Part shown: positions 17,962 to 27,618 of the stretch, one piece after another
Numbering within the stretch: position 1 is the first letter of the stretch
Layout of the letters: the number at the start of each line of letters is the position of its first letter
NCBI GenBank assembly: GCA_016187935.1
Contig: JACPIU010000010.1
Location: 62,001-126,000, forward strand
Direction: 5' to 3'
Source: Bdellovibrio sp.
GTDB lineage: Bacteria > Bdellovibrionota > Bacteriovoracia > Bacteriovoracales > Bacteriovoracaceae
Length of the DNA: 64,000 bases
Made by a program: the position numbers and the translations under genes
Notes under the pieces: generated by a model
What the model saw: only the letters and a program-made list of their open reading frames with translations
Told to the model about the DNA's origin: nothing
Database searches by the model: none

Positions 17962-19836
17962 ATGTCTAAGTTAATGCTTCTTGTGTCTTCTTTCCTGACC
18001 CTTTCTTTAACGGCGAATGCAAAATGGTTTTGTGAGGAAGTGGCCAGTGAAAAAATGGATAACATCATTACCTCTTGTGGGATTGGTGAAGCCGCTTCGG
18101 AAGATGAAGCGCGGAAAAAAGCACTGCAGGCGGCTTTTGACGAACTCGATTCGATTTGTGAACGTTCGATAGATTGTAAAACTAATGAAACACTGATTGA
18201 GCCTCAGCGCAACGATTGTAAAAAAGAAGGGCAAAAGTTCAAATGTTATCGTGCCGTTAAGGCCATTATTGCACAAACAAAGAGGCGAACTCATTTTGTA
18301 AGAGGAGCGACTCTTAAGCCAGATCAGGCCAAGATTGATGTGACCATCAAGATTGATCCCCGTGATTTGATTAAAATTGATAACGGGGAAGTTAAAACAA
18401 AACCACAGTGCATGTCGGATTTGAAACCGCTATCAAGTGCCATGTTGGATATCTCAAGCCAAGATAAACTTGAGAATATGGTAAATGAAGCGGTCAAAAT
18501 TCCTTACGATGGATTATGTGCTGGCATCCACTATAAAATTATGTATATTTTCGCACGCAATGGAGTCAAGCATAGCACCTACATTAACTTTCTCATGAAT
18601 AGTATGAGAGGAATTGAGGACCCTTCAGCTGACGAACGGGCCTATGCCATTCTTGATTATTTTCACAGCATGGGACAGATGGAAGACCATGAATGGCAGA
18701 CATGTTTGGAGCTTATCGCTCGTACCAATAAAAATTACCTTTATCGACTTCTGCCAAAGATATTTTTTGTGGAGCCCAGTAATTCCAAACAACAATCCAA
18801 AGAAAAAGATCGCATTGATACGTTGGTAAAATGGATTTTGGATGGAAAAGTTGGAAGGCCGATGACGATTGATTTTGATTTTGGTATGGAGCAGCTTTTG
18901 CGCTCGCTGAAGAGTTATAAATCGAAAGAAAACCCATGGGCAGCCGTTTATGCGTATGAGAAATTTAGACATAATTTGAAACGAACCAATTCGGCAAAAT
19001 TGCATAGTGGACTTGAAACTCTTTATCGGGAAGCTGGTGATATAAAATTAAAGGCCACACTCACTCATCTCATGGCAGAAAATGTACAAAAGTCTGAACC
19101 AAGCTACGAACTTGGAAAAGAGATTATCGATTTTATAGAAAGTTTCAAAAGTGAGATAAGCAAGCTTGACGATGAGGAAGATGAAGATATTAAAAAGATA
19201 AAATCCTATGAAGCAAATCGCCAAACTTTCTTTAAAGAAACAGGAGAGACACTTGGAAAGAATGTTATTATAACCCGCCATGATTATGAAATTAAGTCCC
19301 GGACTAACTTATGCATCGAATATCAAATCGACTGTGGAGATCTCGTTCCAAACAAAGAACGTTTTCAAAAGCTTCTTTCCTCCAAAAAATCAGAGAAGAG
19401 AGAAAATGCGCTGGAGCTTTTAATAAAGATGCCCAAAATGGCGGCGAAACTCGAGAATGAAATTTTTCAGTGCATTCAAGATGCCATGTCTGGCAAAATT
19501 GAAGATACAAATTCGCTGCTCAAAAGCGCTGCAGAAGCACTGGCAGCTATTCCAACAAAAAAGAAAGAGGCCTTGCAAGCTCTTGTCGAGTTGGCCCTTA
19601 GCTCCAGAGTGAGTATGCAGTATGTGCGTGATCAACTTGGTAGTCACTTGGAACCTTTTTGGGTAGCAGAACTTAAGAAAACAAATACGCGTCATCATTT
19701 AGTTGTGATTCATGAATTGTGTGAGTTCAAAAAATTAACTAAAGAAACGTGTACTTTTTTAAGCGGCATGCAAAAGAAAGAATCTCCTTATTACATCAAA
19801 GAAGGAATTGAACGTGCCCTTAGCAAATGCAACTAG
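17962..19836 (+). CDS. Large exported protein, N-terminal LPP20-like part and helical repeat tail
   Basis: This 624-residue protein has a signal peptide (1-20, ending ANA) and an AGAGGGA ribosome-binding site. Residues about 35-120 (CGIGEAASEDEARKKALQAA, then cysteine-spaced text) resemble LPP20-type domains. The rest is almost wholly helical and lysine-rich, possibly HEAT-like repeats. I cannot assign a function. It stands alone between a divergent and a downstream unit. Confidence 0.75.
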   Translation: MSKLMLLVSSFLTLSLTANAKWFCEEVASEKMDNIITSCGIGEAASEDEARKKALQAAFDELDSICERSIDCKTNETLIEPQRNDCKKEGQKFKCYRAVKAIIAQTKRRTHFVRGATLKPDQAKIDVTIKIDPRDLIKIDNGEVKTKPQCMSDLKPLSSAMLDISSQDKLENMVNEAVKIPYDGLCAGIHYKIMYIFARNGVKHSTYINFLMNSMRGIEDPSADERAYAILDYFHSMGQMEDHEWQTCLELIARTNKNYLYRLLPKIFFVEPSNSKQQSKEKDRIDTLVKWILDGKVGRPMTIDFDFGMEQLLRSLKSYKSKENPWAAVYAYEKFRHNLKRTNSAKLHSGLETLYREAGDIKLKATLTHLMAENVQKSEPSYELGKEIIDFIESFKSEISKLDDEEDEDIKKIKSYEANRQTFFKETGETLGKNVIITRHDYEIKSRTNLCIEYQIDCGDLVPNKERFQKLLSSKKSEKRENALELLIKMPKMAAKLENEIFQCIQDAMSGKIEDTNSLLKSAAEALAAIPTKKKEALQALVELALSSRVSMQYVRDQLGSHLEPFWVAELKKTNTRHHLVVIHELCEFKKLTKETCTFLSGMQKKESPYYIKEGIERALSKCN

Positions 19837-19923
19837 GATCGCAAAAAGCACCACGGCCGTCTCACTGTTGTCGACGTGACTTCTTTATATGCTTGCCCTA
19901 AGGTTAGAAAAAGGGTGAAACGC

Positions 19924-20619
19924 ATGATTACGATTCGAAAATCTGAAGAACGTGGGTATGCAGATCACGGTTGGTTGCAGACAAAGCATACCTTTTCATT
20001 TGCAAATTATCATGATTCCAAATATCTCGGTTTTAGAACTCTTCTCGTTATCAATGAAGATCGTGTTTTGGCCGAGTCTGGTTTTCCCATGCATTCCCAT
20101 CGTGATATGGAGATCATTACCTATGTAGTAGAGGGTGCTTTGGAACATCAAGATAGCATGGGTAATTCTTCCGTGATTAAGCCTGGTGAAGTCCAGCGCA
20201 TGAGTGCGGGTACAGGTGTTACCCATTCCGAATATAATCCATTACGAGATCAAACAACCCATCTCCTCCAAATCTGGATTGTTCCCGACAAGAATAATTA
20301 TCGGCCGGGATACAGTCAGAAATCATTTTCTCAGGCCTTCGCAAAAAACAATCTTGTTTTAGTGGCATCTCATCATGGTCGTGATGATTCTCTTACAATT
20401 CATCAAGATACCGATGTCTATGTTGGGAAGTGTAAATTGGCCGGTGAAAGCTTGTTTAAAGGTCAATTCGAATATCAATGGATTCAGGTCATCAAAGGTG
20501 AAGTAAAAATTAAAGAACAGTTACTTAATGCCGGTGATGGTGCTGCTCTCTCTGAGATCAATGAATTTATGTTGCAATGGTCGAACAATTCAGAATTTAT
20601 TATTTTTGATTTGGTTTAA
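19924..20619 (+). CDS. Pirin family protein (YhhW-type quercetinase-like cupin)
   Basis: The 231-residue bicupin has the metal-binding set H57, H59, H101 and E103 (HSHRDME...HSEYN), the same positions reported for E. coli YhhW, plus the pirin signature EVQRMSAGTGV. YhhW can cleave quercetin in vitro; the natural role is unknown. The ATG at 19924 fits the family; an upstream start at 19876 adds 16 unlikely residues. The stop overlaps the convergent methyltransferase-like gene by 4 bases. Confidence 0.9.
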   Translation: MITIRKSEERGYADHGWLQTKHTFSFANYHDSKYLGFRTLLVINEDRVLAESGFPMHSHRDMEIITYVVEGALEHQDSMGNSSVIKPGEVQRMSAGTGVTHSEYNPLRDQTTHLLQIWIVPDKNNYRPGYSQKSFSQAFAKNNLVLVASHHGRDDSLTIHQDTDVYVGKCKLAGESLFKGQFEYQWIQVIKGEVKIKEQLLNAGDGAALSEINEFMLQWSNNSEFIIFDLV

Positions 20620-21284
20620 GTTTCTCGCCATACCCAACTGCTACCATCACTGGCAATGTTTATCCTGTCGGCCCTTGCCGCACGTTTTTGGCTTCGTTCA
20701 ATTCCAATCGCTCGCAGATTCATAAAATTGGCCGCTGCCAACATACTACCCTCTCCGCAAAATGGATGAACAATCGTTTTGGTATTTGTTTGTTCGGCAA
20801 CAAATTGGGCCATGAAGAGGCAGGCCTTGAGGCCCATTCCGCGCTGCCAGGTTTTTTCGCCGATTTCAGGGATAATATCGGCCGTTGATTTGGACAAATC
20901 TAAACTTAGGCCTTTAGAAAAACACAGGAGATGAGTATAGGACGGCTTGCCGAAGGTAATAACTCCCGCTGGAACACGGCACACTAACTTATGCCAGAGG
21001 AGTGAATGCCCAGAGGATTCTGCTGCCTTTTGACACAGGTAAGCTTTATCCAACCAAATGCCATCGACTTTAATATCAGTCTGATAAAATAAAATCACAC
21101 CTTCATCCGGACAACGAGACATAATCAGGCAGGCAGTTTGAATAAACCACACCTTCCACTCATCAAGACTAAACTTGGGGAATTCAGAAACATCGGGCAT
21201 GGAGGCCACAATTGAACAACCAGTGAGTATTGGGCTTGCCTTCATCCATTCAATTGCATCTGTACAGTATATTGTTCTCATCAC
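20616..21284 (-). CDS. DNA-methyltransferase-like protein with altered catalytic motif
   Basis: The 222-residue protein is arranged like an N4/N6-adenine DNA methyltransferase of the beta group. Its C-terminal HPFCGEGSMLAAANFMNLRAIG (about 170-195) looks like the SAM-binding DPFxGxGt motif I, and ASMPDVSEF near residue 30 sits where the catalytic DPPY loop would be. The D/N/S-PP-Y/F/W residues are not conserved, so DNA methylation is uncertain. No target-recognition domain or restriction partner is nearby. An RNA or small-molecule methyltransferase is an alternative. Confidence 0.65.
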   Translation of the reverse strand: MMRTIYCTDAIEWMKASPILTGCSIVASMPDVSEFPKFSLDEWKVWFIQTACLIMSRCPDEGVILFYQTDIKVDGIWLDKAYLCQKAAESSGHSLLWHKLVCRVPAGVITFGKPSYTHLLCFSKGLSLDLSKSTADIIPEIGEKTWQRGMGLKACLFMAQFVAEQTNTKTIVHPFCGEGSMLAAANFMNLRAIGIERSQKRAARADRINIASDGSSWVWRET

Positions 21285-21343
21285 AACTATAATTTAAGCA
21301 TAAAACCTAGACATGTCAGAGTAATAATCAAATAATATTGTCC

Positions 21344-21754
21344 ATGCAATTATCTATCAAAGAGCAAAATTCAATTAATTGGTTGCTTTTTTCTCTCATC
21401 GCCCTGGATGTAGTGCTTGCTATAGCGGCTTTCTTTTTTCCTGATTTTTGGTGCGAAATCTTTCATGGTACCGATTATCTTGAAACTTATGGTTTGCTCC
21501 GAAGAACTGCCGCCATCTGGCTGGCCTTCGCCCTTTTTCAAACTATTGCACTGTTTAAATGGAGGCAAAATTATCTTTGGCTGGTGATCGTTGCGGGATT
21601 GCGTTTATCCGAAGTTTTTAGTGATTGGGCCTATCTTGCTTTTAGTGATACCGCCACTTGGTTTGCATGGGGGACGCTCTTGTTGTCACCCCCCTCCAAT
21701 ATCTTTTTTGGTTGGTACTTATTTAAGAAGGCCAATATCTTAAAATCGACATAA
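21344..21754 (+). CDS. Small membrane protein of unknown function
   Basis: This is a 136-residue, four-helix integral membrane protein (segments about 15-35, 50-66, 76-92 and 100-125). A TTG at 21338 is possible, but the ATG at 21344 is the more natural start. I do not recognise a family with certainty. A strong terminator follows directly. Confidence 0.65.
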   Translation: MQLSIKEQNSINWLLFSLIALDVVLAIAAFFFPDFWCEIFHGTDYLETYGLLRRTAAIWLAFALFQTIALFKWRQNYLWLVIVAGLRLSEVFSDWAYLAFSDTATWFAWGTLLLSPPSNIFFGWYLFKKANILKST

Positions 21755-21784
21755 AAAAAGAGCAAGTCATGACTTGCTCTTTTT
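21755..21784. terminator. Bidirectional rho-independent terminator
   Basis: This is a perfect hairpin: AAAAAGAGCAAGTCA pairs with TGACTTGCTCTTTTT, A-rich on one side and T-rich on the other. It can end transcription both from the membrane-protein gene (+) and from the small lysine-rich gene (-). Confidence 0.93.
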
Positions 21785-21808
21785 ATTCTTGCAAACAGGC
21801 AAAAGAGA

Positions 21809-21925
21809 CTATTTGCCTTTCAGTTTGTTTTTTTCTTTTTTGCGATCTTGTTTTTCTTTGATTGTAAGTTTGGGTTTACCTTTTGCCTTTCCCTTGTCTT
21901 GTCCTCTGTCTGCGCCCTTGGCCAT
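21809..21925 (-). CDS. 38-residue lysine-rich small protein
   Basis: The predicted product starts MAKGADRGQDKGKAKG and ends KKEKNKLKGK. Roughly 40 % of residues are lysine, with no hydrophobic core. AAGGAG lies 6 bases before the ATG, and a bidirectional terminator starts 25 bases beyond the stop, so it has the full frame of a real gene despite its size. Such proteins usually bind nucleic acid or the ribosome (inference). No family can be named. Confidence 0.7.
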   Translation of the reverse strand: MAKGADRGQDKGKAKGKPKLTIKEKQDRKKEKNKLKGK

Positions 21926-22058
21926 GTGAAACTCCTTGTTATGTTGATAAGGCCCAACAAGTATATCATCAAAAAAGCTATTGGAAAGTGAGTTTATGGT
22001 TATTTCGTTGATAGTTTTGTTGCTACGTCCGTTGTAAGTTATATCAAGAGGGGGACAG

Positions 22059-22520
22059 ATGGATAAGCTTGAATTTCGGATAGCGCGGATCGAAGATTTG
22101 CCCGAGATTATCGCTTTATTGGCGGAAGATGTTGTTGCCCGAGTAGGGGAAGTAGTTTCTGATATCCCTACACCGGAATATGTCAGGGCATTTCAGGAAA
22201 TCGAGGCAGATGTAAATAATGAAATTATTGTAGGTACATTTTTGAATAAGAAAGTGGTTGCGGTTCTTCAGCTTACTTATATTCCCGGTCTCATTATGCA
22301 GGGAATGAAGCGGGCACAGGTGGAGGGTGTGCGGGTCTCCTCTACGGTGCGAAGCAGGGGCATTGGAAAGAAACTGCTTACTTTTGCCGTTGAGCGCGCA
22401 CGAGAAAGGGGATGTGGAATCATTCAGCTCACGAGCAATAAGGTGCGCACAAATGCCATTCGCTTTTATAAAACGCTTGGTTTTGAAGCAAGCCACGAAG
22501 GAATGAAAAAGGCATTATAA
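22059..22520 (+). CDS. GNAT family N-acetyltransferase
   Basis: The 153-residue protein shows the GNAT fold: N-terminal FRIARIEDLPEI, central strands ..VVAVLQLTYIPGL, and the acetyl-CoA loop VRVSSTVRSRGIGKKLL (R/Q-x-x-G-x-G/A near 105-110). It ends with NAIRFYKTLGF. The acceptor is unknown; it resembles small-molecule or peptide acetyltransferases. A good ribosome-binding site (AGAGGGGG) is present. The gene ends overlapping the convergent phosphoesterase gene by 6 bases. Confidence 0.88.
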   Translation: MDKLEFRIARIEDLPEIIALLAEDVVARVGEVVSDIPTPEYVRAFQEIEADVNNEIIVGTFLNKKVVAVLQLTYIPGLIMQGMKRAQVEGVRVSSTVRSRGIGKKLLTFAVERARERGCGIIQLTSNKVRTNAIRFYKTLGFEASHEGMKKAL

Positions 22521-23606
22521 TACGGGATCATTAAAAGATACGATCTCATCGTCATAGAAAGCATAAGGATTTAGCTTATAGCTATTATGATCCGGATCAA
22601 TCTCTAAGTGTACAAACATTTGTTTATAAATTTGCTTTCTGTCACTTGGGCGAGTTAGGAATTGTGTGTGCTCGGGTTCCATCTCACAAATTATGAGACC
22701 GTCAGAATTCTTTTTTTTGCAGAAACGCTCATAGTTGCGAAGATGAGGGGCATAATTATATGTTCCTGAACTTGTTCCCACGATAGTTTGGCGGAATTTT
22801 GTCTCACCAATAAATTCATCCCAAAAATAATGTTCGTGACCATTCATATAGTGATGGATATTGCCGGCACGTAAAAGACTGGAAACTTTATTCCCAAAGG
22901 CGGCGAAGGGTTTTTCGATCATTCTGGTGTAAAGCGCTACATGCCCGAAGGCCAATTTGGTATGTTGATTTTGTTTGGAAGCCTGAGTCGCACTTTGCAA
23001 CCAAGCTTCCTGCTCTTTACTGATGCTATAGTCAACGGCGTGGAGAAAAAATAAATCCAAATTTCTATAGGATAATGAGTAATACTCAGGTTTTGGCGCG
23101 GAGAGATTGAATTCACTATCATAATCATATGGATTGGTGCTATATGGACAAAGTTTGGGATCGCTTACAAAGAGGCACCATGCATATCTATAACCATCCC
23201 TGTGGTTTTGGGTGTAATAATCGTGATTCCCTGCTACGGGAAAAATCCTCAAGCCTTTTTGCATTAAGGGTTGGAGGGATTCCTTCAGTCTATCCCACCA
23301 CACTGTCACGCTTCTTAATGAATATTGATCGCCAACATTTCCGCTAGTGCAATCACCAAGAAGAATTAAAAATTTAATATTATTTTCCCCTACAAAGATT
23401 TCTAATTTTTCTAACAGTTTTTGAAATTTGAGTGGTACAATACTAGGCCTTTTATTGTTAGTAGAAGCATAAAGATGAATATCTGACAAAATTAAAACGC
23501 CATATTTTTCTTGTGAAGCCACCTTTCTATTTCCAGTGAATTGGGGAGTGTTTTTGCCAAGAGTGGTGCAAGAAACTAACAAGAGATACAAAAGAAGACG
23601 AATCAT
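22515..23606 (-). CDS. Lipoprotein metallophosphoesterase
   Basis: The 363-residue protein begins with a short lipoprotein signal (LLLVSC near residue 13) and contains calcineurin-type motifs: LSDIHLY, LLGDCTSG, GNHDYY, a lone H and NGHEHYF. These coordinate two metals in phosphomonoesterases and phosphodiesterases. GDC replaces the usual GDx but the aspartate is kept. It is expected at the cell envelope. The ATG at 23606 has a GGGGGG run upstream; the four-residue-longer start lacks one. Confidence 0.85.
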   Translation of the reverse strand: MIRLLLYLLLVSCTTLGKNTPQFTGNRKVASQEKYGVLILSDIHLYASTNNKRPSIVPLKFQKLLEKLEIFVGENNIKFLILLGDCTSGNVGDQYSLRSVTVWWDRLKESLQPLMQKGLRIFPVAGNHDYYTQNHRDGYRYAWCLFVSDPKLCPYSTNPYDYDSEFNLSAPKPEYYSLSYRNLDLFFLHAVDYSISKEQEAWLQSATQASKQNQHTKLAFGHVALYTRMIEKPFAAFGNKVSSLLRAGNIHHYMNGHEHYFWDEFIGETKFRQTIVGTSSGTYNYAPHLRNYERFCKKKNSDGLIICEMEPEHTQFLTRPSDRKQIYKQMFVHLEIDPDHNSYKLNPYAFYDDEIVSFNDPVL

Positions 23607-23678
23607 AATCCCCCCCAAAAACTCTATTTTATCATCTTAGTGTAGAAGAATACTACAATGGGAAATTTGTGATCTCGA

Positions 23679-24896
23679 TCAAGCACTTTGCCCCGCGGCC
23701 CATCCCGAAGACCAGGCCCATTGGAAGTTGTAGCCGCCAAGTTGGCCAGTAACATCAACGACTTCTCCAATGAAATAAAGACCGGGATGTTTTTTAACTT
23801 CCATGGTTTTGGAAGAAAGTTCGTTGGTGTCTACTCCACCTCGAGTCACTTCAGCTTTGGTATAACCTATCGTTCCGCTTGGTGTGAGTTGCCAATTTTG
23901 CAGCATCTGACAAAATCCCGCGAGTTCTTTTTCCGGGACTTGTGGCAAAGGAAGGGGAGTCGGAAAATACTGCTGGCATAGTTGTTCCGCCAATCGATTG
24001 GGAATGAGTTGACCAAGCACTGTTTTGACTAAGGACCGATTGCCTTTCTTCTTTTGATTTAAAATCCATTCAAGCAAGTCTATTTCTGGTACTAGATTAA
24101 TGCGAATAATTTGGTTTTTACGCCAGTAAAGTGAGGCCTGTAGAGCGACCGGACCGCTCAGACCTTTGTGAGTAAAAAGTAGACTTTCTCTAAAAGTAAT
24201 AGGGCGTGAGGAGTTGAGTGCTGTGATTTCGCAATCAAGAGAAATACCTGAAAGATTTCGAAACAAACTAAGCTCCGGTTCTGCAAATACAAAACCATCA
24301 AGTGCCGGAGCGATCTCAATAAGATTTAGTCCAAATTGGCGTGCAACTGCAAAACCAAAGTCACTAGCGCCAATACTGGGATATGATTGGCCTCCAGTCG
24401 CAATGACCAATGAGTTACAAATGAAATGGCTTTGGTCGGTCTGTACTTGGAATCGTTGATCTTCTTCCTTAAGTTCAGAGAGATGCAGAACTTTACATCC
24501 CAATTGAAAGTTTACCTGCGCTTGTTGGCACTCGAGTTTAAGCATTTCGAGAATATCATGGGCCGAGTGATCACAAAAAAGCTGTCCGAGTTTTTTTTCA
24601 TGGAAAGGGATTTGATGTCCCTGCACCATTTCAATAAAACGTTCTGGAGGAAAACGCGATAAGGCCGATTTGCAAAAATGTGGGTTGGCAGAAAGATAGT
24701 GAGCTGAATTTGCGCCGAGATTGGTAAAATTGCAGCGACCTCCCCCGGAAATAAGGATCTTTTTTCCCAAAGAGTGAGCATGATCAATGGCCAAAACGCT
24801 GCGGCCTCTTCGTCCCACTTGAATAGCGCACATCATGCCAGCGGCACCGGCACCGATGATAATCACGTCATATGTTGTCGCGTTTGAAGTTTCCAT
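23679..24896 (-). CDS. HI0933-type NAD(P)/FAD-dependent oxidoreductase
   Basis: The 405-residue flavoprotein opens with a GAGAAG dinucleotide-binding loop (residues 15-20) and the family signature KKILISGGGRCNFTN (about 45-59). It has ATGGQSYPSIG in the middle, and a C-terminal TRGGVD..E......PGLYFIGEVVDVTGQLGGYNFQWAW that closes the FAD site. HI0933/YhiN/BaiN-type flavoproteins occur widely and their physiological substrate is mostly unclear. The next gene is divergent after about 90 bases. Confidence 0.9.
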   Translation of the reverse strand: METSNATTYDVIIIGAGAAGMMCAIQVGRRGRSVLAIDHAHSLGKKILISGGGRCNFTNLGANSAHYLSANPHFCKSALSRFPPERFIEMVQGHQIPFHEKKLGQLFCDHSAHDILEMLKLECQQAQVNFQLGCKVLHLSELKEEDQRFQVQTDQSHFICNSLVIATGGQSYPSIGASDFGFAVARQFGLNLIEIAPALDGFVFAEPELSLFRNLSGISLDCEITALNSSRPITFRESLLFTHKGLSGPVALQASLYWRKNQIIRINLVPEIDLLEWILNQKKKGNRSLVKTVLGQLIPNRLAEQLCQQYFPTPLPLPQVPEKELAGFCQMLQNWQLTPSGTIGYTKAEVTRGGVDTNELSSKTMEVKKHPGLYFIGEVVDVTGQLGGYNFQWAWSSGWAAGQSA

Positions 24897-24989
24897 TACG
24901 TGTGCCCTGTAAAAAATACCGAGGAGTATTACTTATATCATTATTAAGCTAAGGTTCGCGATCTTGTTTTGAAAGGTGATGGAGATTTT

Positions 24990-26123
24990 ATGAAACGACT
25001 TGTTTCGGTTTTATCTATTTGCTCTATGCTTTATTCCGGCACTGTGTTGGCCAGTGATTGCCATGTCGGTTTTAAAATGAAAAATGGTATTTTCACCCAA
25101 GAGTTAAAAAATTCCACTCAAAAAGAGTTAGGCTTAAAAGATTTCGCCCACGATCAGTTTGATATGAACAAGCTCACTTTTAGTACCAATCGTGTTTATG
25201 ATAATCAAGGCCGATACCAAAAATGCGATTTACAAAAAATACGCTATGCCGACGAGCGTTTCTTGAGAATTGGAACTGCGGTAAAAAAAGGACTGGTGGG
25301 TGCAGGTCTTTTCACCGCCGGAGTTGCCACCATATATTTGACGCTGCTCTCGCTTTATTATGATAATCAACCACACTCTACATCAGCTAAATCACTGGAT
25401 AATGAAAAAGCTGTGATTGTTATCAGCACTTATGATCATCTCGATCCCTATTATTATGGGCCGATTGTCACCCGGCGCGGTTATAGAGTGTCTAATCCCT
25501 ATTACCATCATTATTACATGTCTGCGTATGAATATCATCGCATGCGTGCCATTGAGGCCGGTTTGATTACAGGTACCTTGCTTATCGCTGAGGCCTTTGA
25601 AGTACCACGTAATATGCGTTCAACAAATTTCCAGGGACCTGCTGAAAACAATATTTCCGAGGAAGAGTGTACTGTGGAAACGATTAAAGAAAAATTAGTC
25701 TTTGATCAGTATTTATACTGTGGTGATTTTGATCGCAATGCCGCTAATAAGTTTGCTGGAAAAGAGTCTAAAATACGAGAGTTCGTTCGTGATGTGGTGG
25801 TTGATTTGAAAAAAGGCAAGTTTGAAAAAGTTCGCAAAAATCTAACCCTGAATGGTCAAGTAAATTCAGGATCAGATGCTCAGCTTTCTGCTTTTCTAGA
25901 TCGTCTGATTCAAGACCAGTCGGAAGGAATTCGTGATATTAAGGCCCTCGATGGCCGCTCACCCATCGAGAAAAAACAACGTGTAGAAGTCTTTGTCGGT
26001 AACCAACGTTTGGAAGTAGTCTGTGAGCAAGACTGGGCCTACCAGCGAAATGATCTTTACGCGGTAGGCGCCGATTTTATTCCTTTGAATTCATATTCCA
26101 AATGCGCAGTTGATTCTCTGTAA
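24990..26123 (+). CDS. Exported Tyr/His-rich protein of unknown function
   Basis: Starting at 24990 (GGAG site 5-6 bases upstream), the 377-residue product has a signal peptide ending VLA. A possible second hydrophobic segment lies near 95-115 and is followed by a tyrosine/histidine-rich stretch (PYYYGP..., NPYYHHYYM). The C-terminal half has several cysteines and a charged helical region. No family is recognised. It ends 8 bases before a convergent gene. Confidence 0.7.
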   Translation: MKRLVSVLSICSMLYSGTVLASDCHVGFKMKNGIFTQELKNSTQKELGLKDFAHDQFDMNKLTFSTNRVYDNQGRYQKCDLQKIRYADERFLRIGTAVKKGLVGAGLFTAGVATIYLTLLSLYYDNQPHSTSAKSLDNEKAVIVISTYDHLDPYYYGPIVTRRGYRVSNPYYHHYYMSAYEYHRMRAIEAGLITGTLLIAEAFEVPRNMRSTNFQGPAENNISEEECTVETIKEKLVFDQYLYCGDFDRNAANKFAGKESKIREFVRDVVVDLKKGKFEKVRKNLTLNGQVNSGSDAQLSAFLDRLIQDQSEGIRDIKALDGRSPIEKKQRVEVFVGNQRLEVVCEQDWAYQRNDLYAVGADFIPLNSYSKCAVDSL

Positions 26124-26130
26124 TGAGATT

Positions 26131-27429
26131 TTAGTAATCCAGAAGTCCATTAAAGTCACCCATCAGAGAGGGCCTTCGCTGATCGTTAGTTCCATTTCTG
26201 TCGTGCAGAGTGCCTGTGCGAATAATAAATGGATTGATAGATTGGCGAACAACATCACGTATCAAGCTGAATTCTTCGTCATTGCCTTCGAGATAGGCGA
26301 GTAAACTCCCTTCATGTTCGATTTGGTCTTTGTAGCGAATGTTTAGCAAAGGATCAACCACCGTACCGACGAATCCCCAAGGGAGAAAGCGGACCGCCAA
26401 TTTGACGACTTCATAGAGGGAACGCTCTAAGATATTGGCCCATCTTTTATCCAGGTACATGCCAACGCTTGGAAAGCGAGTGAAATAATAAACCGGGTCC
26501 ATGAAATTAAGCACCAGTCGATGTCCTTTCTTGTTAGTGGCGAGATAGTAATAGTCACCCCAGCGCTCGTCCAGAGATCGAAATTTACCACTATATTTTT
26601 TTATGCCCTTCTCAACTTTATTCATCGCCTTCCAGAGCCTGACCTCGCCATAACTCGGCCAATCCCGGATAGCGTCCCACAAATCCCAAACGGCATAGAG
26701 GGGCATTTCATCGTCATAGAGCGAAGACAAAATCTTTTTAACTTCTAATTCGGAAAGTCCTAATTCTTCGGCACTGAAATTGCGCACATAATAGAGCAGG
26801 ATGTTCTTGTGAAATTTTTTATTTTCATGAAGAGTATCAATAAATTTCTTGGAAAGGAAATTAACGATATCCATCCACGCGCCAAAAGGGAGCAAGCTTT
26901 TAATTAATGAGGTGATGCTCTTGGAAATTCCTGAAAATAGATTTCTTTTATAATAATAGAGACGAGAATCAGGGCGGGCCAATATGGCATAGTCGTCCCC
27001 AATCTGTCCGACCTCAAAATCAAGTGCGGCATAGACCTTTTCCCACTCGGGATGTTTGATAAGCTGTCGTAACTTTTCAGTATCTAACGAAGCTAAGAGC
27101 GCACGAGCGGTTTTTTGATTATTTTCAGGAGACATTTGTGTGATGTTCAAGCTCAAGAAATCTTGAATCACCAGTGATAAATTACTGCCGTGCCCTTGTG
27201 CACGGAGGTCTTGAGATAATTGAATCAATTCTTCTAGTGTCCCCTGGATGAAATCACGTGCCTTTAAATTTTGAGTCATGCCAATCAGGCTTCGGTCAAT
27301 TACCGCAACCAAGACGCCATTGGAATTTCGCTTAAAAGAAAATCGCTGATTGAATAGATTGACATCGGCACTTTGGGCAATCTGAATCTGAATGAGCAAA
27401 AGCGCCATCATCAAGATGATAATTTTCAC
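26131..27429 (-). CDS. Exported protein with internal duplication
   Basis: This 432-residue protein has a signal peptide (residues 1-20). Two stretches resemble each other: SLIKSLLPFGAWMDIVNFL (about residue 173) and VVKLAVRFLPWGFVGTVVD (about 341). Each has the shape K-x(3)-LP-[FW]-G and is followed by a lysine/histidine-rich helix, pointing to an internal repeat. I do not recognise the family. It is likely envelope-located. Confidence 0.7.
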   Translation of the reverse strand: MKIIILMMALLLIQIQIAQSADVNLFNQRFSFKRNSNGVLVAVIDRSLIGMTQNLKARDFIQGTLEELIQLSQDLRAQGHGSNLSLVIQDFLSLNITQMSPENNQKTARALLASLDTEKLRQLIKHPEWEKVYAALDFEVGQIGDDYAILARPDSRLYYYKRNLFSGISKSITSLIKSLLPFGAWMDIVNFLSKKFIDTLHENKKFHKNILLYYVRNFSAEELGLSELEVKKILSSLYDDEMPLYAVWDLWDAIRDWPSYGEVRLWKAMNKVEKGIKKYSGKFRSLDERWGDYYYLATNKKGHRLVLNFMDPVYYFTRFPSVGMYLDKRWANILERSLYEVVKLAVRFLPWGFVGTVVDPLLNIRYKDQIEHEGSLLAYLEGNDEEFSLIRDVVRQSINPFIIRTGTLHDRNGTNDQRRPSLMGDFNGLLDY

Positions 27430-27618
27430 AGGTTCTCCTTTATTTGAATTTTATTTAATTATAAGGTTTTAAAAATTTGCGGGTTAGGTGGGGATAAATT
27501 TGCCAATAGGTGAAGCTATCGTGTGAATATCCCGTAAAAATAAAGGCTTATAAGTTTGAAATAATTTCAGTTAAGTAATGAAGTTAAAGCAATTTATGCT
27601 AGATTCGCCCATGAAATT

